Assembly: GCA_023421635.1 (NCBI GenBank)
Contig: JAEZSU010000206.1
Span: 1 to 5,525 of the forward strand
Source: Actinomycetes bacterium
GTDB lineage: Bacteria; Actinomycetota; Actinomycetes; Actinomycetales; Microbacteriaceae
Direction of reading: 5' to 3'
DNA: 5,525 nucleotides
The position numbers and the translations under genes were made by a program. The notes below the pieces were generated by a model, which was not told where the DNA came from, searched no databases, and saw nothing but the letters and a program-made list of their open reading frames with translations. Position 1 is the stretch's first letter. Every line of letters begins with the position of its first letter. This document shows, one piece after another, positions 1 to 5,458 of the stretch.

Positions 1-369
1 GGCCGGCCGCGGCGCCGCGAGGAGGGTCGCCCACAGCGGCGGCAGGACCACCGCGAGGACCACGAGCGCGGGGGAGCGCTCGTCCTCACGGCCGCGCCGC
101 GCCGCCGCGCCCGCCCTGAGCACGATCGCATAGACGCACACGACGGGCACCAGGAAGAGCGCGGCCTTCACCGGGTCCTGGCGACCGAGCCGGAAGAGCT
201 CCGCCTCGTTCAGTACCGGGACCCAGGCGCGCCACGGCTCGGTGTCGTGCGCGGCGAACACGCGGCTGAGCGCGGCCGCGTACCAGACGTGCAATGCGCC
301 CAGCACGGCCGCGGCGGACAGTGCCGCGACGGCGACGAGGGCGACGGTGGCGACCGACGGCTCTTGCAC
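1..369 (-). CDS. Partial membrane protein of unknown function (N-terminal 123 residues; runs off left edge)
   Basis: An open frame starts at a GTG (369-367) preceded by AGAGGAG at 380-374, four bases from the start, and stays open for 123 codons to the window edge. The product looks like an integral membrane protein. A hydrophobic segment covers about residues 6-30. Next comes a short polar stretch with a W-x-x-W-V-P-V-L-N motif (residues 46-54). A second hydrophobic segment spans about 68-83, then an Arg/Glu-rich loop (85-99), then a third hydrophobic segment at about 101-118. The W-[VI]-P-x-x-N pattern after a first membrane helix resembles small actinobacterial DUF5684-like membrane proteins, but that is recognition of a motif only and no function can be assigned. 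It lies 97 bp downstream of glyS on the same strand, with a possible promoter of its own in the gap. The start is well supported by the ribosome binding site. Confidence 0.75.
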   Translation of the reverse strand, partial: MQEPSVATVALVAVAALSAAAVLGALHVWYAAALSRVFAAHDTEPWRAWVPVLNEAELFRLGRQDPVKAALFLVPVVCVYAIVLRAGAAARRGREDERSPALVVLAVVLPPLWATLLAAPRPA

Positions 370-373
370 GGGG

Positions 374-380
374 CTCCTCT
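374..380 (-). promoter_or_regulatory. Ribosome binding site deciding the GTG start of the left-edge gene
   Basis: On the minus strand AGAGGAG lies four bases before GTG 369-367. It is the best Shine-Dalgarno match in the window and fixes a start that would otherwise be uncertain, because the gene is incomplete. Confidence 0.7.
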
Positions 381-396
381 CGGACGGGACGCCACG

Positions 397-402
397 ACGT
401 TA
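397..402 (-). promoter_or_regulatory. Possible -10 box (TAACGT) for the left-edge membrane protein gene
   Basis: Minus-strand TAACGT fits the actinobacterial TANNNT -10 consensus and would give a short leader of about 20 nt that contains the AGAGGAG site. No recognisable -35 is present. It suggests the gene may be transcribed separately from glyS, but a six-base match is weak evidence. Confidence 0.3.
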
Positions 403-441
403 GCGTGTGCGCCGACCCGTCCGCGGGGGCTTGTGGGCAAC

Positions 442-458
442 CCCGGGATCACCCCGGG
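442..458 (-). terminator. Weak hairpin after glyS, possible terminator
   Basis: Two CCCGGG hexamers (442-447 and 453-458) separated by five bases can form a six-bp GC stem starting 9 bases after the glyS stop codon. There is no T-tract after the stem on the minus strand, so this is a marginal intrinsic terminator. GC-only stems without a U-tract do occur in actinobacteria. Confidence 0.3.
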
Positions 459-466
459 CCGACGCG

Positions 467-1852
467 TCAGGCGCCGCGCAGCCGCTCCGCGAGGAACGCG
501 TGCAGGCCCTCGAGCGGCACCCGCTCCTGGCCCATGGTGTCGCGGTCGCGAACGGTGACCGCGTCGTCCTCGAGCGAGTCGAAGTCGACCGTCACGCAGA
601 ACGGCGTCCCGATCTCGTCCTGGCGGCGGTAGCGGCGCCCGATCGCGCCGGCGTCGTCGAAGTCGACGTTCCAGTCGCTGCGCAGGTCGTCGGCCACCTT
701 GCGGGCGAGCGGGGAGAGCCGCTCGTTGCGGCTCAGCGGCAGCACCGCGACCTTCACCGGCGCGAGGCGCGGGTCGAGCTTCAGCACCGTGCGGGTGTCG
801 GTGCCGCCCTTGGCGTTCGGCACCTCCTCCTCCACGTACGCGTCGACGAGGAACGCCATCATCGACCGGGTGAGGCCGAACGAGGGCTCGATGACGTAGG
901 GGGTGTAGGTCTCACCCGACGCCTGATCGAAGTACGAGAGCTTCTGGCCGGACGCCTCGGCGTGGCTGGAGAGGTCGTAGTCGGTGCGGTTGGCGATGCC
1001 CATGAGCTCGCCCCACTCCTTGCCCGGGAAGCCGAACCTGTACTCCACGTCGATCGTGCCCGCGGAGTAGTGCGCGCGATCCTCCTCCGGCACGTCGAAG
1101 CGGCGCATGTTGGCCGGGTCGATGCCGAGGTCGATGAACCAGTTCCAGCAGGCCTCGACCCAGTGCTCGAACCACTCGCCCGCCTCGGCAGGCGGGGTGA
1201 AGAACTCGATCTCCATCTGCTCGAACTCGCGGGTGCGGAAGATGAAGTTGCCGGGGGTGATCTCGTTGCGGAACGACTTGCCCACCTGGCCGATGCCGAA
1301 CGGCGGCTTCTTGCGGCTCGCGGTCAGGACGTTCGTGAAGTTCACGAAGATGCCCTGCGCGGTCTCGGGTCGCAGGTAGTACAGGCCCGACTCGTCGTCC
1401 ACGACGCCGAGGTACGACTTCACGAGGCCGGAGAACGCCTTCGGCTCGGTGTACTGGCCCTTCGTGCCGCAGTTGGGGCACGGCACGTCGGCGAGGCCGT
1501 GCTCGGCGGGACGGCCCTTCCGGGCCTCGAAGTCCTCGAGCAGGTTGTCGGCGCGGAAGCGCTTGTGGCAGTGGAGGCACTCGACCAGCGGGTCGGTGAA
1601 GGTCGCGACGTGACCGGAGGCCTCCCAGACGCGCTTGGGGAGGATGATCGACGAGTCGAGGCCCACCATGTCGCCGCGGCCGCGCACGAACGTCTGCCAC
1701 CACTGCCGGCGGATGTTCTCCTTCAGCTCCGTGCCGAGGGGGCCGTAGTCCCATGCGGAGCGGGAACCGCCGTAGATCTCACCGGCCTGGAACACGAACC
1801 CGCGGTGACGGGCGAGGGCGATGACTTTGTCGAGGCGGGACTGCTCGGCCAC
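467..1852 (-). CDS. glyS: Glycyl-tRNA synthetase, class II, homodimeric (alpha2) type
   Basis: This cytosolic enzyme charges tRNA-Gly with glycine using ATP. The 461-residue length matches single-chain alpha2 GlyRS rather than the split alpha2beta2 form. The N-terminus has the family [12 protein letters not shown] and WDYGPLG blocks (residues 18-39). Two CxxC pairs (C92/C95 and C125/C128) form a likely zinc knuckle inserted in the catalytic domain. The class II core shows RPETAQG (161-167), motif 2 FRNE (194-197) followed by the [14 protein letters not shown] block, and motif 3 EPSFGLTR (322-329) with its ATP-binding Arg. The C-terminal anticodon-binding domain covers about 363-455. The GTG start at 1852 is supported by TGGAG at 1862-1858, five bases upstream, and by the canonical N-terminus. 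A -10 box at 1925-1920 gives it its own promoter, with a leader of about 60 nt. The gene is complete with no missing key residues. Confidence 0.97.
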   Translation of the reverse strand: MAEQSRLDKVIALARHRGFVFQAGEIYGGSRSAWDYGPLGTELKENIRRQWWQTFVRGRGDMVGLDSSIILPKRVWEASGHVATFTDPLVECLHCHKRFRADNLLEDFEARKGRPAEHGLADVPCPNCGTKGQYTEPKAFSGLVKSYLGVVDDESGLYYLRPETAQGIFVNFTNVLTASRKKPPFGIGQVGKSFRNEITPGNFIFRTREFEQMEIEFFTPPAEAGEWFEHWVEACWNWFIDLGIDPANMRRFDVPEEDRAHYSAGTIDVEYRFGFPGKEWGELMGIANRTDYDLSSHAEASGQKLSYFDQASGETYTPYVIEPSFGLTRSMMAFLVDAYVEEEVPNAKGGTDTRTVLKLDPRLAPVKVAVLPLSRNERLSPLARKVADDLRSDWNVDFDDAGAIGRRYRRQDEIGTPFCVTVDFDSLEDDAVTVRDRDTMGQERVPLEGLHAFLAERLRGA

Positions 1853-1857
1853 GGTGG

Positions 1858-1862
1858 CTCCA
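1858..1862 (-). promoter_or_regulatory. glyS ribosome binding site
   Basis: Minus-strand TGGAG ends five bases before the glyS GTG start (1852-1850) and selects this non-ATG start. Confidence 0.55.
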
Positions 1863-1891
1863 ATGGTCGGGTGGAGGAGGAAAGACGCGTG

Positions 1892-1916
1892 CGGATGCCG
1901 CGGATCACGGCATCCG
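1892..1916 (-). repeat. Perfect 9-bp inverted repeat in the glyS leader (hairpin)
   Basis: CGGATGCCG (1892-1900) and CGGCATCCG (1908-1916) are perfect reverse complements around a 7-base loop. On the minus strand the stem begins about 3-4 bases from the end of the TAGAAT box, so it would sit at the very 5' end of the glyS mRNA. It is followed by GTCTTTCC, a poor T-tract, so it could alternatively end the DUF4870 transcript arriving from upstream. A 5' stabilising stem, a terminator and an attenuator cannot be told apart from sequence. Confidence 0.6.
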
Positions 1917-1919
1917 TCG

Positions 1920-1925
1920 ATTCTA
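1920..1925 (-). promoter_or_regulatory. Likely glyS promoter -10 box (TAGAAT)
   Basis: Minus-strand GG-TAGAAT is the closest -10 match in the 111-bp gap before glyS. It would start transcription near 1913, giving a leader of about 60 nt. No TTGACA-like -35 is present at 16-19 bp spacing. Instead an 18-bp palindrome occupies the position. Confidence 0.5.
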
Positions 1926-1939
1926 CCGGCCGTCGGGCG

Positions 1940-1957
1940 CGACGCCCGCGGGCGTCG
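1940..1957. repeat. Perfect 18-bp palindrome between the DUF4870 gene and glyS
   Basis: CGACGCCCGCGGGCGTCG is identical to its reverse complement. It begins 6 bases after the DUF4870 stop codon on the minus strand and is centred about 35 bp before the predicted glyS transcription start. An overlapping alternative stem (CGGGCG 1934-1939 with CGCCCG 1943-1948, three-base loop) competes with it. It may act as a T-tract-less terminator of the upstream gene, or as an operator over the glyS -35 region. GC richness raises the chance that it is fortuitous. Confidence 0.5.
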
Positions 1958-1963
1958 GCAGCC

Positions 1964-2347
1964 TCAGCGGAGGAACGGGATCGTCAGCGGGTAGGTGTAC
2001 CACTCGCCGCGGTTGGCCTTCACCGCGGCGATGATGCAGAACACGACGTTCAGCACGTACGCGGCGATGAGGACGAAGATCCCGACGATCACGATGCTGA
2101 GGATCGAGCCGACGACCATGACGATGAGGAGCGTGAGCTGGAAGTTCAGCGCCGCCGCGGTGTGCGCGCGCACGAACGGACCGCGGTCCTTCAGGATCAG
2201 GTAGCCGATGAGCGGCGCGAGGAACCCGAAGAACAGCCCACCCAGGTGCACCAGCGTCGCCCAGAGCTTCTCGTCGGCGGGGGACATGGACGGCGGCGGG
2301 GCGCCGTAGGGCTGCGGGGCGCCGTACGGCGGAGGCGGGGTCGTCAT
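1964..2347 (-). CDS. DUF4870 (Tic20-like) small membrane protein
   Basis: The product is 127 residues. A proline/tyrosine-rich cytosolic-type head (residues 2-20, with repeated YGAPxP units) precedes the DUF4870 core. This begins with SPADEKLWATLVHLGGL and continues with hydrophobic helices at about 32-52, 68-90 and 92-108. Between them is the family signature, a polar K-D-R-G-x-F-V-R-x-H turn (53-62) followed by A-L-N-F-Q (66-70). The chain ends in a short WYxYPLTIPFLR tail. The family is widespread in bacteria with no established biochemical role; the Tic20-like label reflects distant similarity to chloroplast import proteins. I chose the ATG at 2347 over the in-frame ATG at 2356 because the first ATG lies inside a TATCAT -10-like box and because no Shine-Dalgarno precedes either. 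The gene is 37 bp downstream of the NSAR/OSBS stop codon. The open frame extends upstream antisense-like into that gene, but that part is not coding. Confidence 0.88.
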   Translation of the reverse strand: MTTPPPPYGAPQPYGAPPPSMSPADEKLWATLVHLGGLFFGFLAPLIGYLILKDRGPFVRAHTAAALNFQLTLLIVMVVGSILSIVIVGIFVLIAAYVLNVVFCIIAAVKANRGEWYTYPLTIPFLR

Positions 2348-2354
2348 GGGCGCC

Positions 2355-2360
2355 ATGATA
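2355..2360 (-). promoter_or_regulatory. Possible -10 box (TATCAT) for a leaderless DUF4870 mRNA
   Basis: Minus-strand TATCAT lies seven bases before ATG 2347-2345, the spacing expected if transcription starts at the A of the start codon. AGCACA, 18 bp upstream (2384-2379), matches TTGACA at its last three positions plus nothing else strong. The absence of any Shine-Dalgarno supports leaderless translation. Confidence 0.4.
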
Positions 2361-2384
2361 CCGAGCGGCCCCGACGGCCTGTGC

Positions 2385-3518
2385 TCAGCGGCGGAGGGTC
2401 TCCCGTGCCACGGTGAAGCGCTCCAGCGCGACCGGGTCGAGCTCGACGCCGAGGCCCGGGCCCGTCGGCACCCGCACGTGGCCGTCCTCCAGCACGGCGG
2501 GCTCGGTGACGATGTCCTCGCGGTAGAAGCGCGAGGACGCGGACACGTCGCCGGGCAGTGTGAATCCCGGCAGGGCGGCGAGCGCGGCGTTGGCCGCCCG
2601 CCCGATGCCGGTCTCCAGCATCCCGCCGCACCACACCGGGATCCCCGCGTCCCGGCAGAGGTCGTGGATGCGGACGGCCTCGAGGTAGCCGCCGACCCGC
2701 CCCGCCTTGATGTTGATGACGGAGGTCGCGCCCAGGGCCAGTGCGTCCGCGGCCGCCTTCGAGGAGGTGATCGACTCGTCCAGGCAGATCGGGGTGCGGA
2801 GGGTCGCCGCGAGCGCGGCATGGTCGAGGAGGTCGTCCTCCTGCAGGGGCTGTTCGATGAGGAGCAGGTCGAACCGGTCGAGCTCGGCCAGCACATCGGC
2901 GTCGCCGAGCCGGTAGGCGGAGTTCGCATCGACCTGCAGCGGGATGGCGCCGAACGCGTCACGCACCGCGGCGGTCTCGGCGATGTCGCGACCGGGTTCG
3001 ATCTTCAGCTTGATGCGGACGTACCCCTCGTCGAGGTACCCGCCGACGGTCTCCACCAGCGCCGCCGGGTCGGCCTGGATGCCGACCGAGACGCCGCTGG
3101 GCACTCGCTCGCGCACGGCACCGAGCGCGACGGCGAGGGGTGTGTCCGCGGCGCGGAGGGACGCGTCGAGCACGGCGAGTTCGAGGCCGGCCTTCGCCAT
3201 GCGGTGACCGATGAACGGGGCCAGCAGCAGCGACACCTCGTCCGGTGCGACGGTGCGCGCGTCGAGCAGGGCGGGGACGAGCCAGCGCAGTGCCACGTCC
3301 CACGCGCCCTGCGTGTACTCGCTGGAGTACAGCGGCGCCGCCTGCGTGACGATCTCGCCCCAGCCGTCGCCGTCCGCGGTGAGCGCCCGCACCACGATGA
3401 CCTCGCGCACCGTCTCGGTGCCGAACGACGTTCGGAACGGGGCGACCAACGGGAGGTGCAGCACCCGCAGCTCGAACCCGTCGAGGGTGACGGATGCTGC
3501 CTGCTCGCGGATCGGCAT
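2385..3518 (-). CDS. menC: Enolase-superfamily N-succinylamino acid racemase / o-succinylbenzoate synthase
   Basis: The protein belongs to the muconate-lactonizing subgroup, NSAR/OSBS family. Such enzymes dehydrate SHCHC to o-succinylbenzoate in menaquinone synthesis and/or racemise N-succinylamino acids through a Mg-stabilised enediolate. Counting from the alternative GTG at 3524, the N-terminal capping domain covers about 14-130. The barrel carries the K172-x-K174 catalytic pair, Mg ligands D199 (VDAN), E224 (IEQP) and D249 (LDES), and the opposing lysine K273 in NIKAGRVGG. The sequence closely resembles the Amycolatopsis racemase as I remember it, and the ligand spacings match. R276, three residues after the second lysine, is the arginine linked with racemase activity. 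The size (about 377-379 aa) is full. The start may be GTG 3524 or ATG 3518; neither has a Shine-Dalgarno. I prefer the ATG because TAGCCT lies six bases before it. The upstream gene ends 18 bp earlier. The symbol menC is provisional. Confidence 0.9.
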   Translation of the reverse strand: MPIREQAASVTLDGFELRVLHLPLVAPFRTSFGTETVREVIVVRALTADGDGWGEIVTQAAPLYSSEYTQGAWDVALRWLVPALLDARTVAPDEVSLLLAPFIGHRMAKAGLELAVLDASLRAADTPLAVALGAVRERVPSGVSVGIQADPAALVETVGGYLDEGYVRIKLKIEPGRDIAETAAVRDAFGAIPLQVDANSAYRLGDADVLAELDRFDLLLIEQPLQEDDLLDHAALAATLRTPICLDESITSSKAAADALALGATSVINIKAGRVGGYLEAVRIHDLCRDAGIPVWCGGMLETGIGRAANAALAALPGFTLPGDVSASSRFYREDIVTEPAVLEDGHVRVPTGPGLGVELDPVALERFTVARETLRR

Positions 3519-3524
3519 GCGCAC

Positions 3525-3530
3525 AGGCTA
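3525..3530 (-). promoter_or_regulatory. Possible -10 box (TAGCCT) directly before the NSAR/OSBS start
   Basis: Minus-strand TAGCCT fits TANNNT and sits six bases before ATG 3518-3516, which would allow an internal leaderless transcript within the hemA operon. There is no -35 match, and the gene could equally be served by read-through from upstream. Confidence 0.25.
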
Positions 3531-3536
3531 GCGGGG

Positions 3537-4106
3537 TCAGCGGCCCTTCGCGGCGGCCTTCGTCGCGCGTTTGAACTCGCGCACCCTGGCGAGGGAATCG
3601 GGCGAGACGATGTCGGCGACCGACCGGTACGAGCCCGCTTCGCCGTACGGGGCGGACGCTTCGCGCCACCCCTCCCCGGTGAACCCGCACTGCTTCCCCA
3701 ACAGGGCGAGGAAGATCTTCGCCTTCTGCTCGCCGAACCCGGGAAGAGCCCGCAACCGCCGCAGCACCTCGGCGCCGGACGGGCCGCCGTCGGTCCAGAG
3801 CGCCGCCGCGTCGTCGTGCCAGTCGTCGGCGATCGCACGGCAGAGCGCTTGCACCCGGCCGGCCATCGACCCCGGGAACCGGTGCACCGCGGGGGTCTGC
3901 GCGAAGACGGCGGCGAACGCCTCAGGGTCGGCCGCGGCGATCGTGCGCGCGTCGAGCCCGCCGGTGCGGTCGAGGATCTTCGACGGTCCTGCGAACGCGG
4001 TCTCCATCGGCACCTGCTGGTCCAGCAGCATCCCGATCAGGAGCGCGAGCGGGTTCGTGCTCAGCAGCTCGTCGGCGGCGGGGTCGTCGGTGATGCGCAG
4101 CGCCAT
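3537..4106 (-). CDS. HhH-GPD-type DNA repair family protein, actinobacterial short form
   Basis: This 189-residue protein matches the actinobacterial HhH-GPD family annotated as putative base-excision repair protein (I recall it as TIGR03252). It starts with a conserved NPLALLIGMLLDQQVPMETAFAGP block (18-41), equivalent to the first helices of the glycosylase fold. A middle helical part covers 53-115, and a helix-hairpin-helix lies at about 117-137 with LPGFGEQKAK (121-130). The C-terminus has GWREASAPYGEAGSYRSVADI (146-166) and a Lys/Arg-rich tail. The position that holds the catalytic lysine in endonuclease III or OGG1 (two residues after the second hairpin Gly) is Q127. The usual hairpin-following Asp is absent, with E145 nearest. 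DNA binding is therefore likely but glycosylase/lyase chemistry is unproven. The ATG at 4106 is one base after the hemA TGA, implying translational coupling. The open frame extending further upstream is a shadow of hemA. Confidence 0.88.
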   Translation of the reverse strand: MALRITDDPAADELLSTNPLALLIGMLLDQQVPMETAFAGPSKILDRTGGLDARTIAAADPEAFAAVFAQTPAVHRFPGSMAGRVQALCRAIADDWHDDAAALWTDGGPSGAEVLRRLRALPGFGEQKAKIFLALLGKQCGFTGEGWREASAPYGEAGSYRSVADIVSPDSLARVREFKRATKAAAKGR

Positions 4107-4107
4107 C

Positions 4108-5406
4108 TCAGCCCGCCAGGCCCCGGGTCTCGTCGTCGGCGGCGTGCTCCGTGTCGTCGACCTGGATGCCCAGCAGTGCCTCCAGCGCCTGTACGTACTC
4201 GGAGGCGCGTCCGTCCTCGGCCAGCTCGTGGGCGCGAGCCGTCGGGGTGTGCAGGAGCCGGCCGACGAAGTGGCGCAGCGCGTGCTCGACCCGACCGTCG
4301 TCGCCCTTGCCGCGGGCGCGTTCGATCTCCTCCTCGAGCAGGTCGAAGGCGTGACGGCGGAGCGCCACCACTGCGGGGGTGACCGCACGGCGCTCGCCGG
4401 CGGCGCGGAACCGGCGCGCCGCGTCCTGCACGAGGGCACGGGCAGCGTCCGTCGCTTCGAGCTCCTCGAGGGGTGCGTGCAGTCGGATGGTCTCGAGGTC
4501 GAGCAGCTCGGTGCCCGGGACGGCCGCGACATCGGGGTCGACGTTCCGGGGCAGCCCCAGATCGATCACGAGGCGCGGCGCGCCCGCGGTGCGGGGCGAG
4601 GGGGCGTCGGCGGGGTGCAGGATCGCCGCATCCAGCACATGGTGCTCAGCGGTCGTGCACGTGATGACGAGATCGGCGAGGCGTGCGGCCGCCGGGTACG
4701 CCTCGGCGGTGACCCAGTCGATGCCGTGCTTGTGCGCGAACCGTTCGGCACGGCCCGACGGCGAGTACACGGTGATGTCGGCGGCGCCGCGGTCCCGGAG
4801 GGCGGCGAGGGTCGCTGCGGCGTACGCGCCGGTGCCCACCAGGAGCACCCGCACGAGCGACCAGTCGGCGACACGGCTGGCCGCCAGCTCCAGGCCGAGC
4901 CGGACGAGCGACCGGCCGGCGCGACCGAGCGCGGTGGTGTTCTTCACGTCGCGCTGCGCCTCGGAGGCGCGCTGGAACAGCCGTTCCAGCTCGGTCGAGG
5001 TCGTGCCGGCGGCGCGCGCCTCGCCGAGCGCCCGGCGAACCTGCCCCGCGATCTCCCCTTCGCCGACGACGACGGACTCCAGCCCGGCGGCGACCGCGAA
5101 CAGATGCTCGGCGACGGCGGGGCCGGAGATCACCCGGTACGAGCCCTCGAGCTCTGCGGCGGTCACGCCGGTGGCGGACTCGATGGCCATGAGCGCCGCC
5201 TCGACGCCGACCGTGCCTGCGGCCGTGACCGGCTCGTCCATGTCGACGTACGCCTCGAAGCGGTTGCACGTCGCGACGACGACGGCGCCCTGCACGCAGT
5301 CGTGGTGCGACGCGATGTACGGCGCGATGGGCGCGGGGTGCGTGCTGAGCCTCTCGAGGAGGTCGAAGGATGCGGTCTTATGACTCGCGCTCACGCACAG
5401 CAGCAC
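4108..5406 (-). CDS. hemA: Glutamyl-tRNA reductase
   Basis: The enzyme reduces glutamyl-tRNA-Glu with NADPH to glutamate-1-semialdehyde, the first committed step of C5-pathway heme synthesis in the cytosol. The 432 residues carry the full three-domain plan. The catalytic N-terminal domain (1-155) has S-A-S-H-K-T-A-S (6-13), the nucleophile C47 in ATCNRFE, and the GLESVVVGEGEIAGQV block (108-123). The NADPH-binding domain (about 165-300) has the nucleotide loop L-L-V-G-T-G-A-Y-A (188-196) and IDLGLPRNVDP (281-291). The C-terminal dimerisation helices lie at about 310-412, followed by an acidic tail. The GTG start at 5406 gives the expected MLLCVSASHK N-terminus. It has no Shine-Dalgarno, but a TAGACT box lies eight bases upstream. 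The stop overlaps the coupling zone with the HhH-GPD gene (one-base gap). Nothing is missing or broken. The 119 bp upstream hold the repeat array described separately. Confidence 0.97.
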   Translation of the reverse strand: MLLCVSASHKTASFDLLERLSTHPAPIAPYIASHHDCVQGAVVVATCNRFEAYVDMDEPVTAAGTVGVEAALMAIESATGVTAAELEGSYRVISGPAVAEHLFAVAAGLESVVVGEGEIAGQVRRALGEARAAGTTSTELERLFQRASEAQRDVKNTTALGRAGRSLVRLGLELAASRVADWSLVRVLLVGTGAYAAATLAALRDRGAADITVYSPSGRAERFAHKHGIDWVTAEAYPAAARLADLVITCTTAEHHVLDAAILHPADAPSPRTAGAPRLVIDLGLPRNVDPDVAAVPGTELLDLETIRLHAPLEELEATDAARALVQDAARRFRAAGERRAVTPAVVALRRHAFDLLEEEIERARGKGDDGRVEHALRHFVGRLLHTPTARAHELAEDGRASEYVQALEALLGIQVDDTEHAADDETRGLAG

Positions 5407-5414
5407 GGTCCCCG

Positions 5415-5420
5415 AGTCTA
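5415..5420 (-). promoter_or_regulatory. Possible hemA -10 box (TAGACT)
   Basis: Minus-strand TAGACT matches TANNNT and ends eight bases before the GTG start, so the mRNA would be leaderless or nearly so. No convincing -35 is visible. The repeat array begins about 39 bp upstream of this box. Confidence 0.4.
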
Positions 5421-5458
5421 CGCCGCCGCCCGGCCTCCGGACCTGAGCCTCTCCCAGG

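Noticed and set aside
210..452. 80-codon minus-strand ATG frame overlapping the left-edge gene
   Set aside because: Its composition is Pro/Arg/Ser-rich nonsense, no ribosome site was noted, and it overlaps the better-supported GTG frame starting at 369.
1853..1963. T-box riboswitch controlling glyS
   Set aside because: The leader after the predicted start is only about 60 nt and the whole gap is 111 bp, too short for stem I plus antiterminator. I saw no T-box consensus.
407..2416. 669-codon plus-strand open frame spanning glyS and the DUF4870 gene
   Set aside because: It is antisense to glyS in the frame left open by GC-rich third positions. The translation is low-complexity, rich in Val/Arg/Glu/Asp/His, with no recognisable domain, whereas the opposite strand encodes clear conserved proteins.
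2348..2962. Long N-terminal extension of the DUF4870 frame back to 2962
   Set aside because: The first 200 or so codons lie inside the NSAR/OSBS gene and translate to Arg/Ser/Pro-rich shadow sequence; the conserved protein begins at MTTPPPPYGAP.
2346..4382. 678-codon plus-strand open frame over the NSAR/OSBS, HhH-GPD and hemA genes
   Set aside because: Same artefact: it runs across several real minus-strand genes, has Arg/Gly/Asp/His-rich composition and no conserved motif.
4107..4532. N-terminal extension of the HhH-GPD frame back to 4532
   Set aside because: It overlaps the hemA C-terminus in another frame and gives Ser/Arg/Thr-rich shadow sequence. Family similarity starts at the ATG at 4106.
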